Source: Xylocopa sonorina
Lineage: Eukaryota > Arthropoda > Insecta > Hymenoptera > Apidae
Reading direction: 5' to 3'
NCBI RefSeq assembly: GCF_050948175.1
Contig: NW_027490129.1
Location: forward strand, 62,001-126,000
DNA: 64,000 nt
Shown here: positions 21,701-29,400 of the stretch, piece by piece
How the letters are laid out: every line of letters begins with the position of its first letter
How positions within the stretch are numbered: the stretch's first letter is position 1
Program-made: the position numbers and the translations under genes
Notes under the pieces: generated by a model
Database searches by the model: none
Told to the model about the DNA's origin: nothing
Seen by the model: only the letters and a program-made list of their open reading frames with translations

Positions 21701-23534
21701 TCACTTCCCTTCGGAGAAACTCACACTTGTCGGGTTGAAGGACCAGATTGGCCTCTCTCAATCGTCGCGTCAGCTTATCGTATTTGGTTTCGTGCTCTTG
21801 AAGCGAACTGGCATAGACAACTATATCATCCAAGTAGACAAATAATTCATTCCCCTGTAGTCCCGCGAGCACATTGTCCATTAACCGCTGGAAAGTGGCC
21901 GGCGCATTCTTTAGCCCGAATGGCATACGCGTAAACTCGAAGTGGCCATGAGGAGTCGAGAAGGCTGTTTTATGAGCGTCAGCAGGTTCCATCGGGATCT
22001 GATGGAATCCACTGGCGAGATCGAAAGTGCTAAAATACTTAGCACTGCCTAGTTGGTCTAATATTTCTGTTATCGAAGGTAGCGGGTACGCGTCCGCGAT
22101 AGATTTTTCGTTCAGGGCGCGATAGTCGATGACTACGCGCCATCGTTTCTTTCCGGAAGAATCAGGTTTCTTTGGGACGACCCAAAGCGGTGAATTATAA
22201 GGAGACTTGGAATTTCGGATGACATCGTTCTGCAATAAATTTTCCACCTGGTCGCGGATCTCCTCTTTGTGAACAGGAGGGAATCGGTATTGTTTTACGT
22301 TTATTGGCCTGTCGTCGACGGTGGGTATTTTATGGGTGGCTGCGGTCGTGCAACCTAACTTGTCGCCGTCTACGTAAAATAAATCCTGTGTTTTCTCGAC
22401 TAGACGGATCACGTGCGCCTTTTCTTCGTCGTTGAGGTGGCTTAATCGCAACGAGTTTACAACTTGTTCCAAGCGAGATTTCGAGGGACGCTTGGTTTCG
22501 GACGACGTTGTTTTCTTAATGGATTTCGCGACTTGCGCGTATGTTAGATTTCGCACGTTGGCGTTCGAAGTGGAAAGAGGAGTTCCGTGATTAGGTGCCG
22601 ATGTCGCACGCGGAATATTTAAAGACGATTCCCCTTTTCGGGATAGGCCGTTCGATGCGGCTGGAATTGAATTTGGATTTACCGAATTACGGTTTGATTT
22701 GGAATTTGAGATCGAACTTGAGAATACCGGGAAGAGCGCGGAGTTATCTTCCTGCGGTATTGTTGGCACTGGCTCCAGTTTCAAAGGAGGCAGGGCCACC
22801 GTGACAACCTCGTCCGTCGAGTTAATTACCCGCGCGATGGCCGTGCCCTTTCGTACTTTCACCAGCGCATTGCCGAAGAATATTCCCGGCGCGATGTCTA
22901 TCCGAGGGACTAGTCCTTCTCGGATAGCTGAATTTAATACGCGAATCTTAATTCCGACGTTCATTCGCGGGGGTATGGATATCTCATCGTTAAATTCCGG
23001 CTTCGTTTTCGATGGTACCGGAGGAACTTCGTTTTCCGTGCTGCTAATTTCACGTTTGAACGGGATCGTCTTTCCGTTCCATCGAACGTGACCTTTTGGA
23101 AAGGAAATTTCCGCGTCGGCACAGAAACCGGATCCTAGGATGCCGTCTGGGCCGAGGGGGAAATCGTCGTTCACGACGTTGAACGGCACTACTCGATCGA
23201 ATAATACAATATTAACGGTGCCTACGGTCGTCGTTTTCCCGTTTGTTACTCCGGTGATTACGACTGTTTCCGAGCAATCTATCCTTGCGGCAGACGACAA
23301 CGCGGAGCGTTTGATAACATTTATCTCGGCTCCTGTATCTACCATAAACTCTGTCGGCTTAATTAGCGCGCTTGAAGTTAAGATAACGCTCGGCGTATTA
23401 GTCTTTCCGGTCAGGTTTATTGCTGCGTTTCGGCGTTCGGTTCTAATTGTTGGTCGTTCATAGCGAGAGCGTGTACGTTCGAAGGGGCCTCGCGTCCCGT
23501 CTCGCGGCGCGGCGGGAGGCCGTTCCCGTTTCCC
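18759..23534 (-). CDS. pol: Pol polyprotein, element A (protease, RT, RNase H, macro-like segment, integrase)
   Basis: Expressed by -1 frameshift from gag; 23534 is the first base of the slippery site. Residue numbers count from the in-frame Met at 23570. Aspartic protease: DTGA 78-81, GILGSGF 143-149. Reverse transcriptase: FDLASGFHQ with D517, YLDD 579-582. RNase H: D728, E767/E769, D794, D837. A proline-rich linker spans about 864-905. A macro-domain-like segment spans about 932-1062. Integrase: zinc-binding H1078, H1085, C1115, C1118, and catalytic D1148, D1208, E1244 (D-59-D-35-E), then the GPY motif at about 1378-1380. No chromodomain follows. The tail (from about 1415) is poor in motifs, crosses the polypurine tract and ends 292 nt inside the 3' LTR. 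All catalytic residues are present, so this copy looks competent. Confidence 0.96.
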   Translation of the reverse strand, partial: GKRERPPAAPRDGTRGPFERTRSRYERPTIRTERRNAAINLTGKTNTPSVILTSSALIKPTEFMVDTGAEINVIKRSALSSAARIDCSETVVITGVTNGKTTTVGTVNIVLFDRVVPFNVVNDDFPLGPDGILGSGFCADAEISFPKGHVRWNGKTIPFKREISSTENEVPPVPSKTKPEFNDEISIPPRMNVGIKIRVLNSAIREGLVPRIDIAPGIFFGNALVKVRKGTAIARVINSTDEVVTVALPPLKLEPVPTIPQEDNSALFPVFSSSISNSKSNRNSVNPNSIPAASNGLSRKGESSLNIPRATSAPNHGTPLSTSNANVRNLTYAQVAKSIKKTTSSETKRPSKSRLEQVVNSLRLSHLNDEEKAHVIRLVEKTQDLFYVDGDKLGCTTAATHKIPTVDDRPINVKQYRFPPVHKEEIRDQVENLLQNDVIRNSKSPYNSPLWVVPKKPDSSGKKRWRVVIDYRALNEKSIADAYPLPSITEILDQLGSAKYFSTFDLASGFHQIPMEPADAHKTAFSTPHGHFEFTRMPFGLKNAPATFQRLMDNVLAGLQGNELFVYLDDIVVYASSLQEHETKYDKLTRRLREANLVLQPDKCEFLRREVSYLGHIISEDGVKPDPSKVSAVRNFPRPSNQKQIKQFLGLAGYYRRFISNFSAITKPLTNLLKKDAQFVWRNDQENAFVKLRDALCEAPILQYPNFKEPFIITTDASADAIGAVISQGRIGRDLPIAYTSRLLNPAERNYSTIEKECLAIVYAVHHFRPYIYGNRFTLVTDHRPLIWMNSVKDPSSRLVRWRLKLAEYDYDMIYKAGKSNSNADALSRNPVKVFPITQSSSSDEDIFYPSPLPPKRRTNKPPPPPPPSPSSVDNRSAPDPLPRNIPNLPTPQTTAGNTEMYVPAAGEHVRYEPLFKFTRDTIATRRDNIVIFITQSGQPYDAGATQIQKAGKFFFDKNSINLTKAKVIKIEDYFQIQLPIIEHESRAIDYNIVIESLRSLYDVISELQLKTISIAQTSLDSIPWAQIQRALQDLLYETPVQITVCQGLIHIPPEEKRLKIIQENHDTPIGGHKGVNKTYSRIREKYYWSNMKNQIQDYIAKCRSCQTEKLVRVKTRQALTLTDTPGCAFDKISMDVMGPLPTTPDGFTNILTIQDLLTKYSLAIPLKQTTAVDIAEALITGFICKFGCPKGILTDQGSNFISSLIKAIAIKFKIKQYRSTAFHPQTNGSVERSHHVLAEYLRHFISDSNDWERWLPYAMFSYNTSVHEGTLYTPHELVFGKIARTPSDTPFQDNTENETYSDYLIYLNEKITRSQQIARENLDNAKRRAKLYYDRKLNVQKFEQGQWVFLLREPNKHKLQSQYVGPYRIVEVLSDNNVKIAIKGRHKIVHANKLKLCKRMSVLESEEKRTEKNVNSATISIDKSDNGISVPSARSVIPGHSANTKRDRRNLPGEEISKGKAPTGSISNSNSSSDTHPPDRRSWHCQDSFSMGGGVTSAEPRGTSFTPRQSHTHRLSPPQRRAYRVYDRRAKAATSATRSWTTRPRYDTCLPDSWSTTEPQPPHEDHSTYQEESPAVTHPHPYFAYHYNYN
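19051..19059 (-). other. Polypurine tract, element A
   Basis: GGGGGGAGG in sense, directly against the 3' LTR. It primes plus-strand DNA synthesis in LTR elements. Element B has the same nine bases in the same place. Confidence 0.9.
19071..19089 (-). other. Conserved hairpin beside the polypurine tract, element A
   Basis: ATCTTGGC-AAT-GCCAAGAT: an 8-bp perfect stem with a 3-nt centre, starting 21 nt from the LTR boundary. Element B has the same structure at the same distance with two compensatory base-pair changes. It lies within the pol tail. Confidence 0.7.
20385..20777 (-). other. Macro-domain-like segment of Pol, element A
   Basis: Pol residues about 932-1062, between RNase H and integrase. 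The order of motifs RRDNIVIFITQSG, YDAGATQIQKAG, DYFQIQLPI, IESLRSLYDVISEL, TISIAQTSLDSIPWAQI, LLYETPVQITVC parallels the beta/alpha order of macro domains of the OARD1 (TARG1) type. The glycine-rich ADP-ribose loops are largely lost, so binding or hydrolysis is doubtful. Element B keeps the segment. Assignment is by eye. Confidence 0.6.
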
Positions 23535-24766
23535 GAGTACCTGGTATTGTAAAACTGACGCTTCCTGCATTCATTAATTTCGTGGCCTGCTGTTTTGCAG
23601 TATCTGCAAAATTTCGCGTCCTGGGGAGTGGTTTGTCGCGCTGAATCTACTAATGGCCTCGGCGACGGGGTGTAGTTATCCCTGGGATAAGCCGAACGAT
23701 TATAATATTCCCGGCGGGGCGTCTGCCATTGTTGAGACGGGTAAACCCTGGAGCGGCAATCCCTTGCTGAATGTCCCGGATTATTGCAAACTTGGTATGT
23801 TATTTCCGGACGCCTTTCACGGGGTTCAACGCGGGGACGCGGATTCCGCAGTCTATCGCAATCTAATTCGTATTTCTTGAACAACTCGCGAGCGCGTGAA
23901 AATGCTTCTTGAGGAGTTCTAATGACGTGCGCGGACAAAGGAACGCGAATTTCTGGTATTAAACCATCCGTGAAGCTTTGGAGGGTTAATTCGTCGATAT
24001 CCGACGTTAGGTTCTGTGTCGCGTAGGGGTTTATGCGTTCGCAATCTATAATCGCGGTGCGTAGATCTTTTACGCGGCTAATGTAATCTAAAATATGTTC
24101 CGTCTGCCTCATATAAATGTTCGTCATTTCGCCGCGATAATGATTAGCAGAACGAATGCTTCCGAACGAGTGACGGAGGATATCCGTGAGTTCCAGGATC
24201 GTCTGGCACGGTTCGTCTTCTACAGCGAAATATGCGCGGCCTTTGAGTTTACCTTTGATCAATCTTGTGAATGTACGTTCGCAGCCATTCGGTATCAACT
24301 CATACGCGCGTTTACATGCTCGCGTGAATTGAAGTACCGGCATATTGTTCCCATCATAATTGGGTACGGATTCTAACGCCTGTTTCAACGATAGTTCGTC
24401 GTGTTGAGGGCCTGCTGTTTCCGTATGTGAATTTGATGCGGATTGCGTTGCGTTTAATCGCGGGATGTCTAATGGGACAGTGTCCGATCGCGTTATGTCC
24501 TGCGAACGGCGAACAGAAGCTAATTCTCGGCGTAAATCCTCGATCTGTTGCATCAAGAATATCGTATTGTCTACGGTTCTATTCGATTCAACGGTTTTCT
24601 CGGTATCAGAGGTATCGATTTCACGTGTGATCGGGTCGGCGAGCGCGTCTTGGTAATCTAGACGACGCGTTGGACGTTTATCGCGATCCGATTCGATGCC
24701 CGTAGCGGCGGCGGCGGCGCCTCGGGGTGGCTGTTGCCGTGTCTTTGTCGGTGTTCGCGTGGCCAT
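23417..24766 (-). CDS. gag: Gag polyprotein, element A
   Basis: Structural protein that would form the particle and bind RNA. I start it at the ATG at 24766, in a good Kozak context (CAGCCATGGCC). Element B starts at the matching MATRTP, and the longer frame upstream has only a non-ATG start. The product is 449 aa. A coiled-coil-like stretch (TIFLMQQIEDLRRELASVRR) precedes a capsid-like central part containing GRAYFAVEDEPC and YRGEMTNIYMRQTEHILDYI, which is shared with B. Two CCHC knuckles follow. The second is intact (CRYCKTAGHEINEC). The first reads YQVCNNPGHSARDC, with Tyr in place of the first Cys. The last 36 codons overlap the pol frame. Confidence 0.94.
   Translation of the reverse strand: MATRTPTKTRQQPPRGAAAAATGIESDRDKRPTRRLDYQDALADPITREIDTSDTEKTVESNRTVDNTIFLMQQIEDLRRELASVRRSQDITRSDTVPLDIPRLNATQSASNSHTETAGPQHDELSLKQALESVPNYDGNNMPVLQFTRACKRAYELIPNGCERTFTRLIKGKLKGRAYFAVEDEPCQTILELTDILRHSFGSIRSANHYRGEMTNIYMRQTEHILDYISRVKDLRTAIIDCERINPYATQNLTSDIDELTLQSFTDGLIPEIRVPLSAHVIRTPQEAFSRARELFKKYELDCDRLRNPRPRVEPRERRPEITYQVCNNPGHSARDCRSRVYPSQQWQTPRREYYNRSAYPRDNYTPSPRPLVDSARQTTPQDAKFCRYCKTAGHEINECRKRQFYNTRYSGNGNGLPPRRETGREAPSNVHALAMNDQQLEPNAETQQ
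23486..23534 (-). promoter_or_regulatory. -1 ribosomal frameshift site, element A
   Basis: The sense heptamer G GGA AAC (23534-23528) stands in the gag frame as X-XXY-YYZ and shifts into the pol frame. After a 6-nt spacer, GGCCTC (23521-23516) can pair with GAGGCC (23491-23486), enclosing 24 nt of GC-rich sequence. Element B has the same heptamer, spacer, stem and spacing. Confidence 0.8.
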
Positions 24767-24819
24767 GGCTGTCGTATCCCTTATCACAGGCGGAATTTCC
24801 GGAAAGGAATAACGTGCAG

Positions 24820-24838
24820 TATCCCACCGCTGTCACCA
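24820..24838 (-). other. Primer-binding site, element A (tRNA-Leu-like)
   Basis: In sense TGGTGACAGCGGTGGGATA, starting 9 nt after the 5' LTR. Its complement TATCCCACCGCTGTCACCA resembles the 3' end of a eukaryotic tRNA-Leu (from memory). Element B has the same 19 bases. Confidence 0.8.
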
Positions 24839-24847
24839 AAAAGTTCG

Positions 24848-26456
24848 TGTCACGTCACGGGTCGCGAAAACTTATCGTTTACCGGGAGCGACACGCAGCC
24901 TCGAACGGTTCGGCTCGCGGAATTGCGACGAAGACCGGGTTCTTTCTGGCTCGCGAAACACGTATAAAAAGGCACGAACGTGGACAAGAAAATATGACCT
25001 TACCTTTTATCTCTTGACAGCTGCTAATATTTAGTACCCTTGTTGCAGGTATCGTCGTCGGCGCGGATCGCCCTCAGGTATGATCCCTGCGTACGGTCGG
25101 TGAGGCGTGATTGTCAGCGGGACGAGTACCCAGGTGGGCTGACCTCGGGGGTGGATCGGCTCGGTCAAGCGGATCGGCGATGGATGCGGCGATGCCGGAC
25201 GGCTGTCCGATCGGTGTGCGGCGGAAGATGAGACGTTGCAGTGGTATATGCACACGGCTGTGCCAACGTATCCGCGCACAAGGGAACGCAAGAAGTTCTT
25301 CCTTCCCGCGCGGCGAGTTCGTTTAGTTGCACCGGAATGACGCATTCGAGTCGGTTTCCAAAAGTCCGGATACGGGTCCACTAAGCGGCGGTCCGCTCTA
25401 GTTTACCGGTCCAGAAATATGGAAAATCGACGAATGTCCTTGCTCTAGCCTCGCTGTGGGTCGATGCAGCTAAGCGGCGGTCCGCTCTAACTGATCGATT
25501 ACCAAGTTTGACTAAAGTTCGGAGCCTGTGAATGTTCTTGAAGACGCGTGAACTCGTGGAAGACTTCGCAATGAATGAATTTATAATAATAATAAGGCAA
25601 GGAATATTTAGAATGATGAGAATTGTAGTACTGGTAAAAATAAAGTATATTCTAAATAAAACTAAGCTTACACTGATACTTCCCTATGCTAAAGTTGACT
25701 AAGTACTAGGATACGATAATTAGAGTTTAGAATAAGGACTTGAATTGAATTAGAGTTTAAGTTGAACTAGTAAGATTGGATTATGTTAAAGGAGTGCTCG
25801 CTTGGAGCGAATGGCTCGAACTAGAGATTGGATTTGAGGGAGGTCCGCTCGCTTGGAGCGGATGACTCGTACTGACTCTCAGCTCGCGGGCCCGCGACCT
25901 CCTCGGATCACGGGGCGCGCGAGTCGCGGGTCCCCAGAGTGGGGCGGACGCTCGGCCCACGGAGTGGGGTGGACGGTCGTGGTAGGGCGCGCGCGTTCGG
26001 CGTGAGCCGCGCGCGTCGGGCGCTCGCTCGGGCGCTTCGCTTACTTATTACGGTTAATTATGATCTTAAAAATTAGGATAACACATGAAACGCCTTACGC
26101 TAGGTTGTGTGTGTTGTGTCGTGTACGTACATGGAGTGTCGTGTGCTTAAAATCTAGGATTCGCTTAATTATAATTATAATGGTATGCAAAGTATGGATG
26201 CGGGTGCGTAACGGCGGGCGACTCTTCCTGATACGTGGAATGGTCCTCGTGCGGAGGCTGTGGCTCGGTCGTGCTCCAGCTGTCTGGAAGGCACGTGTCG
26301 TAGCGCGGTCGTGTGGTCCAACTCCTGGTTGCGGAGGTGGCTGCCTTAGCTCGGCGATCGTATACTCGGTAAGCTCGTCTTTGTGGTGGCGACAGGCGAT
26401 GCGTGTGGCTCTGCCGGGGGGTGAAGGAGGTACCGCGAGGTTCGGCGGACGTTACA
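24848..26456 (-). repeat. Element A, 5' LTR (1609 bp)
   Basis: This copy would drive transcription of gag-pol. It matches 17442-19050 except for T24872 and A24874. It carries the same LTR ORF, hairpin motifs (25382-25400, 25471-25489) and antisense TATA-like box. Confidence 0.96.
25031..25345 (-). CDS. Small LTR-encoded basic protein ORF, element A (5' LTR copy, 104 aa)
   Basis: Identical to 17625-17939. In this LTR the ORF lies upstream of gag in the likely transcript and ends 183 nt before the LTR boundary. It could therefore be translated before gag, act as an upstream ORF limiting Gag synthesis, or be spliced. Residues 9-26 are the basic core shared with element B. Confidence 0.62.
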   Translation of the reverse strand: MRHSGATKRTRRAGRKNFLRSLVRGYVGTAVCIYHCNVSSSAAHRSDSRPASPHPSPIRLTEPIHPRGQPTWVLVPLTITPHRPYAGIIPEGDPRRRRYLQQGY

Positions 26457-26460
26457 ATAT
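26457..26460. repeat. Target-site duplication of element A (right copy, ATAT)
   Basis: ATAT follows the CA end of the right LTR and continues as CGCATCCC satellite. Confidence 0.9.
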
Positions 26461-29400
26461 CGCATCCCATTTCTATGTTTCATGATAAGATATAATATTC
26501 ATTGGGAAGTGTTATGCTTACCTGGTATTCATTTCAAAAGAATGTAAATGCGACACTTCCTTGTTAGGAAGTAGCGTTTGCAGATATCTACGTATCGAAG
26601 CAATAGATTTCTAATGCTTCATAAACTGAAATATTACATCTCATTTCTATGTATCATAATAAGATATAATGTTCATTGTGGAGTGTTATGTATACCTCGT
26701 ATTCACTTCAAAAGAATGTAAACGCGACACTTCCTTGCTAGGAAATAGCGTTTGCAGATGTCTCCGTATCGAAGCAATGGTTTTCTAACGGTTCCTAAAT
26801 CGCGATATCGCATCTCAGTTCCATGTTTCATGTTAAGATATAATATTCATTGCGTAGTGTCACGTATGCCTCGTATTCACTTCAAAAGAATGTAAATGCG
26901 ACACTTCCTTGCTAGGAAATAGCGATTGCAGGTGTCTACGTATCGTAGCAGTAGGGTTCTAATGCTCCTTCTAACGGGATATCGCATCTCTTTTCTATGT
27001 TTCACGATAAGATATAATATTCATTGTGGACTGTTATATATACCCCGTATTCACTTCGAAAGAATGTAAATGCGACACTTCCTTGCTAGGAAATAGTGTT
27101 TGCAGATGTCTACGTATCGAAGCAATAGATTTCTAAAACTTGCTAATTCGCGATATCGCATCTCATATCTATGTTTCATGATAATTTATAATATTCATTG
27201 CGATGTGTCATATATACCTCGCATACACTTCAAATGAATGCGAATGCGACAGCTCCTTGCTAGGAAGTAGAGTTTGCAGATGTCTACGTATCGTAGCATT
27301 AGAGTTCTAATGCTTCTCAAAACGCGATATCGCTACTCATTACCATGTTTCATGATAATATATAATGTTCACTGTTGAGTGTTATATATACCTCGTATTC
27401 ACTTCAAAAGAATGTCAATGTGACACTTCCTTGCTAGGAAACAGCGTTTGCAGATGTCTACGTATCTAAGAAATATAGTTCTAAAGCTTGATAATTCAAG
27501 ATATCGCATCTCATTTCTATGTTTCATGATAATATATAATATTCATTGCGAAGTGTCATGTATACCTCTCATACACTTCAAATGAATGTGAATGCGACAG
27601 TTCCCTGCTAGGAAATAGCGTTTGCAGATATCTACGTATCGAAGCAATAGAATTCTAGTGCTTCTTAAATCGTCATATGGCATCTCATTTCTATGCTTCA
27701 TGATAAGATATAATATACATTGCGATGTGTCATGTATACCTCGTATTCCTTTCAAAAGAATGTAAATGCGACACTTCCTTGCTAGGAAGTAGCGTTTGCA
27801 GGTGTCTACGTATCGAACCAATAGATTTCTAATGCTTCTTAAATCGCCATATCGCATCTCATTTCTATGTTTCAAGATAAGATATAATATTCTTTGTGCT
27901 GTGTTATGTATACCTCGTCTATACTTCAAATGGATGTAATTGCGACATTTCCTCGCTAGGAAGTAGCGCTTGCAGGTGTCTACGTATTGTAGCAATAGAG
28001 TTCTAAAGCTTCTTAAATCGCGATATCGCATCTCATTTCTATGTTTCATGATAAGATATAATGTTCATTGTGCAGTGTTAAGAATACCTCGTATTCACTT
28101 CAAAAGAATGTAAATGCGACACTTCCCTGCTTGGAAATAGCGATTGCAGATGTCTACGTATCGTAGCAGTAGGGTTCTAATGCTCCTTCTAACGGGATAT
28201 CGCATCTCTTTTCTATGTTTCACGATAAGATATAATATTCATTGTGGATTGTTATGTATACCCCGTATTCACTTCGAAAGAATGTAAATGCGACACTTCC
28301 TTGCTAGGAAATAGCGTTTGCAGATATCTACGTATCGAAGCAATAGAGTTCTAAAGCTTCTTAAATCGCCATATCGCATCTCATTTCTATGTTTCATGAT
28401 AAGATATAATATTCATTGCGGAAGTGTCATGAATACCTCGTATTCACTTCAAGAGAATGTAAACGCGACACTTCCTTGCCAGGAAGTAGCGTTTGCAGAT
28501 GTCTACATATCGTAGCATGAGTGTTCTAATGCTTCTCAAAACGCGATATCGCTACTCATTACTATGTTTCATGATAATATATAATATTCATTGCGTAGTG
28601 TCACGTATGCCTCGTATTCACTTCAAAAGAATGTAAATGCGACACTTCCTTGCTAGGAAATAGCGATTGCAGATGTCTACGTATCGTAGCAGTAGGGTTC
28701 TAATTCTCCTTCTAACGGGATATCGCATCTCTTTTCTATGGTTCACGATAAGATATAATATTCATTGTGGATTGTTATATATACCCCGTATTCACTTCGA
28801 AAGAATGTAAATGCGACACTTCCTTGCTAGGAAATAGTGTTTGCAGATGTCTACGTATCGAGGCAATAGAGTTCTAATGCTTCTTCAATCGCTATATTGC
28901 ATCTCATTCCTATGTTTCATGATGAGATATAATAATCACTGTGCAGTGTTATGTATACCTCGTATTCACTTCAAAAGAATGTAAACGCGACACTTCCTTG
29001 CTTGGAAATAGCGTTTGCAGATGTCTACGTATCGAAGCAATAGATTTCTAAAACTTGCTAATTCGCGATATCGCATCTCATATCTATGTTTCATGATAAT
29101 TTATAATATTCATTGCGATGTGTCATATATACCTCGCATACACTTCAAATGAATGCGAATGCGACAGCTCCTTGCTAGGAAGTAGAGTTTGCAGATGTCT
29201 ACGTATCGTAGCATTAGAGTTCTAATGCTTCTCAAAACGCGATATCGCTACTCATTACCATGTTTCATGATAATATATAATGTTCACTGTTGAGTGTTAT
29301 ATATACCTCGTATTCACTTCAAAAGAATGTCAATGTGACACTTCCTTGCTAGGAAACAGCGTTTGCAGATGTCTACGTATCTAAGAAATAGAGTTCTAAA

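Larger units (their letters stand above)
17442..26456 (-). mobile_element. Complete Ty3/Gypsy LTR retrotransposon, element A (9015 bp)
   Basis: Order in the sense direction (right to left): 5' LTR 24848-26456, 9-nt spacer, tRNA-Leu-like primer-binding site, gag, pol in the -1 frame, polypurine tract, 3' LTR 17442-19050. Both LTRs are 1609 bp with TG...CA ends. By eye they differ only at 17466/24872 and 17468/24874. Gag and pol are uninterrupted. There is no env ORF between integrase and the polypurine tract. The integrase-last order and D,D35E spacing are those of Ty3/Gypsy. Intact frames and near-identical LTRs suggest a recent, possibly active copy. Confidence 0.96.

Noticed and set aside
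18759..23570. Met at 23570 as an independent start of pol in A
   Set aside because: It lies in the gag overlap just upstream of the slippery site, and in B the nearest in-frame Met (40928) is inside the protease, so frameshift expression fits both elements better.
27543..28049. Minus-strand ORF of 168 codons, and similar ORFs throughout the satellite (e.g. 50700-51002, 57829-58131)
   Set aside because: They are satellite monomers read in the one frame that happens to lack stops; neighbouring monomers break it freely and no domain is seen.
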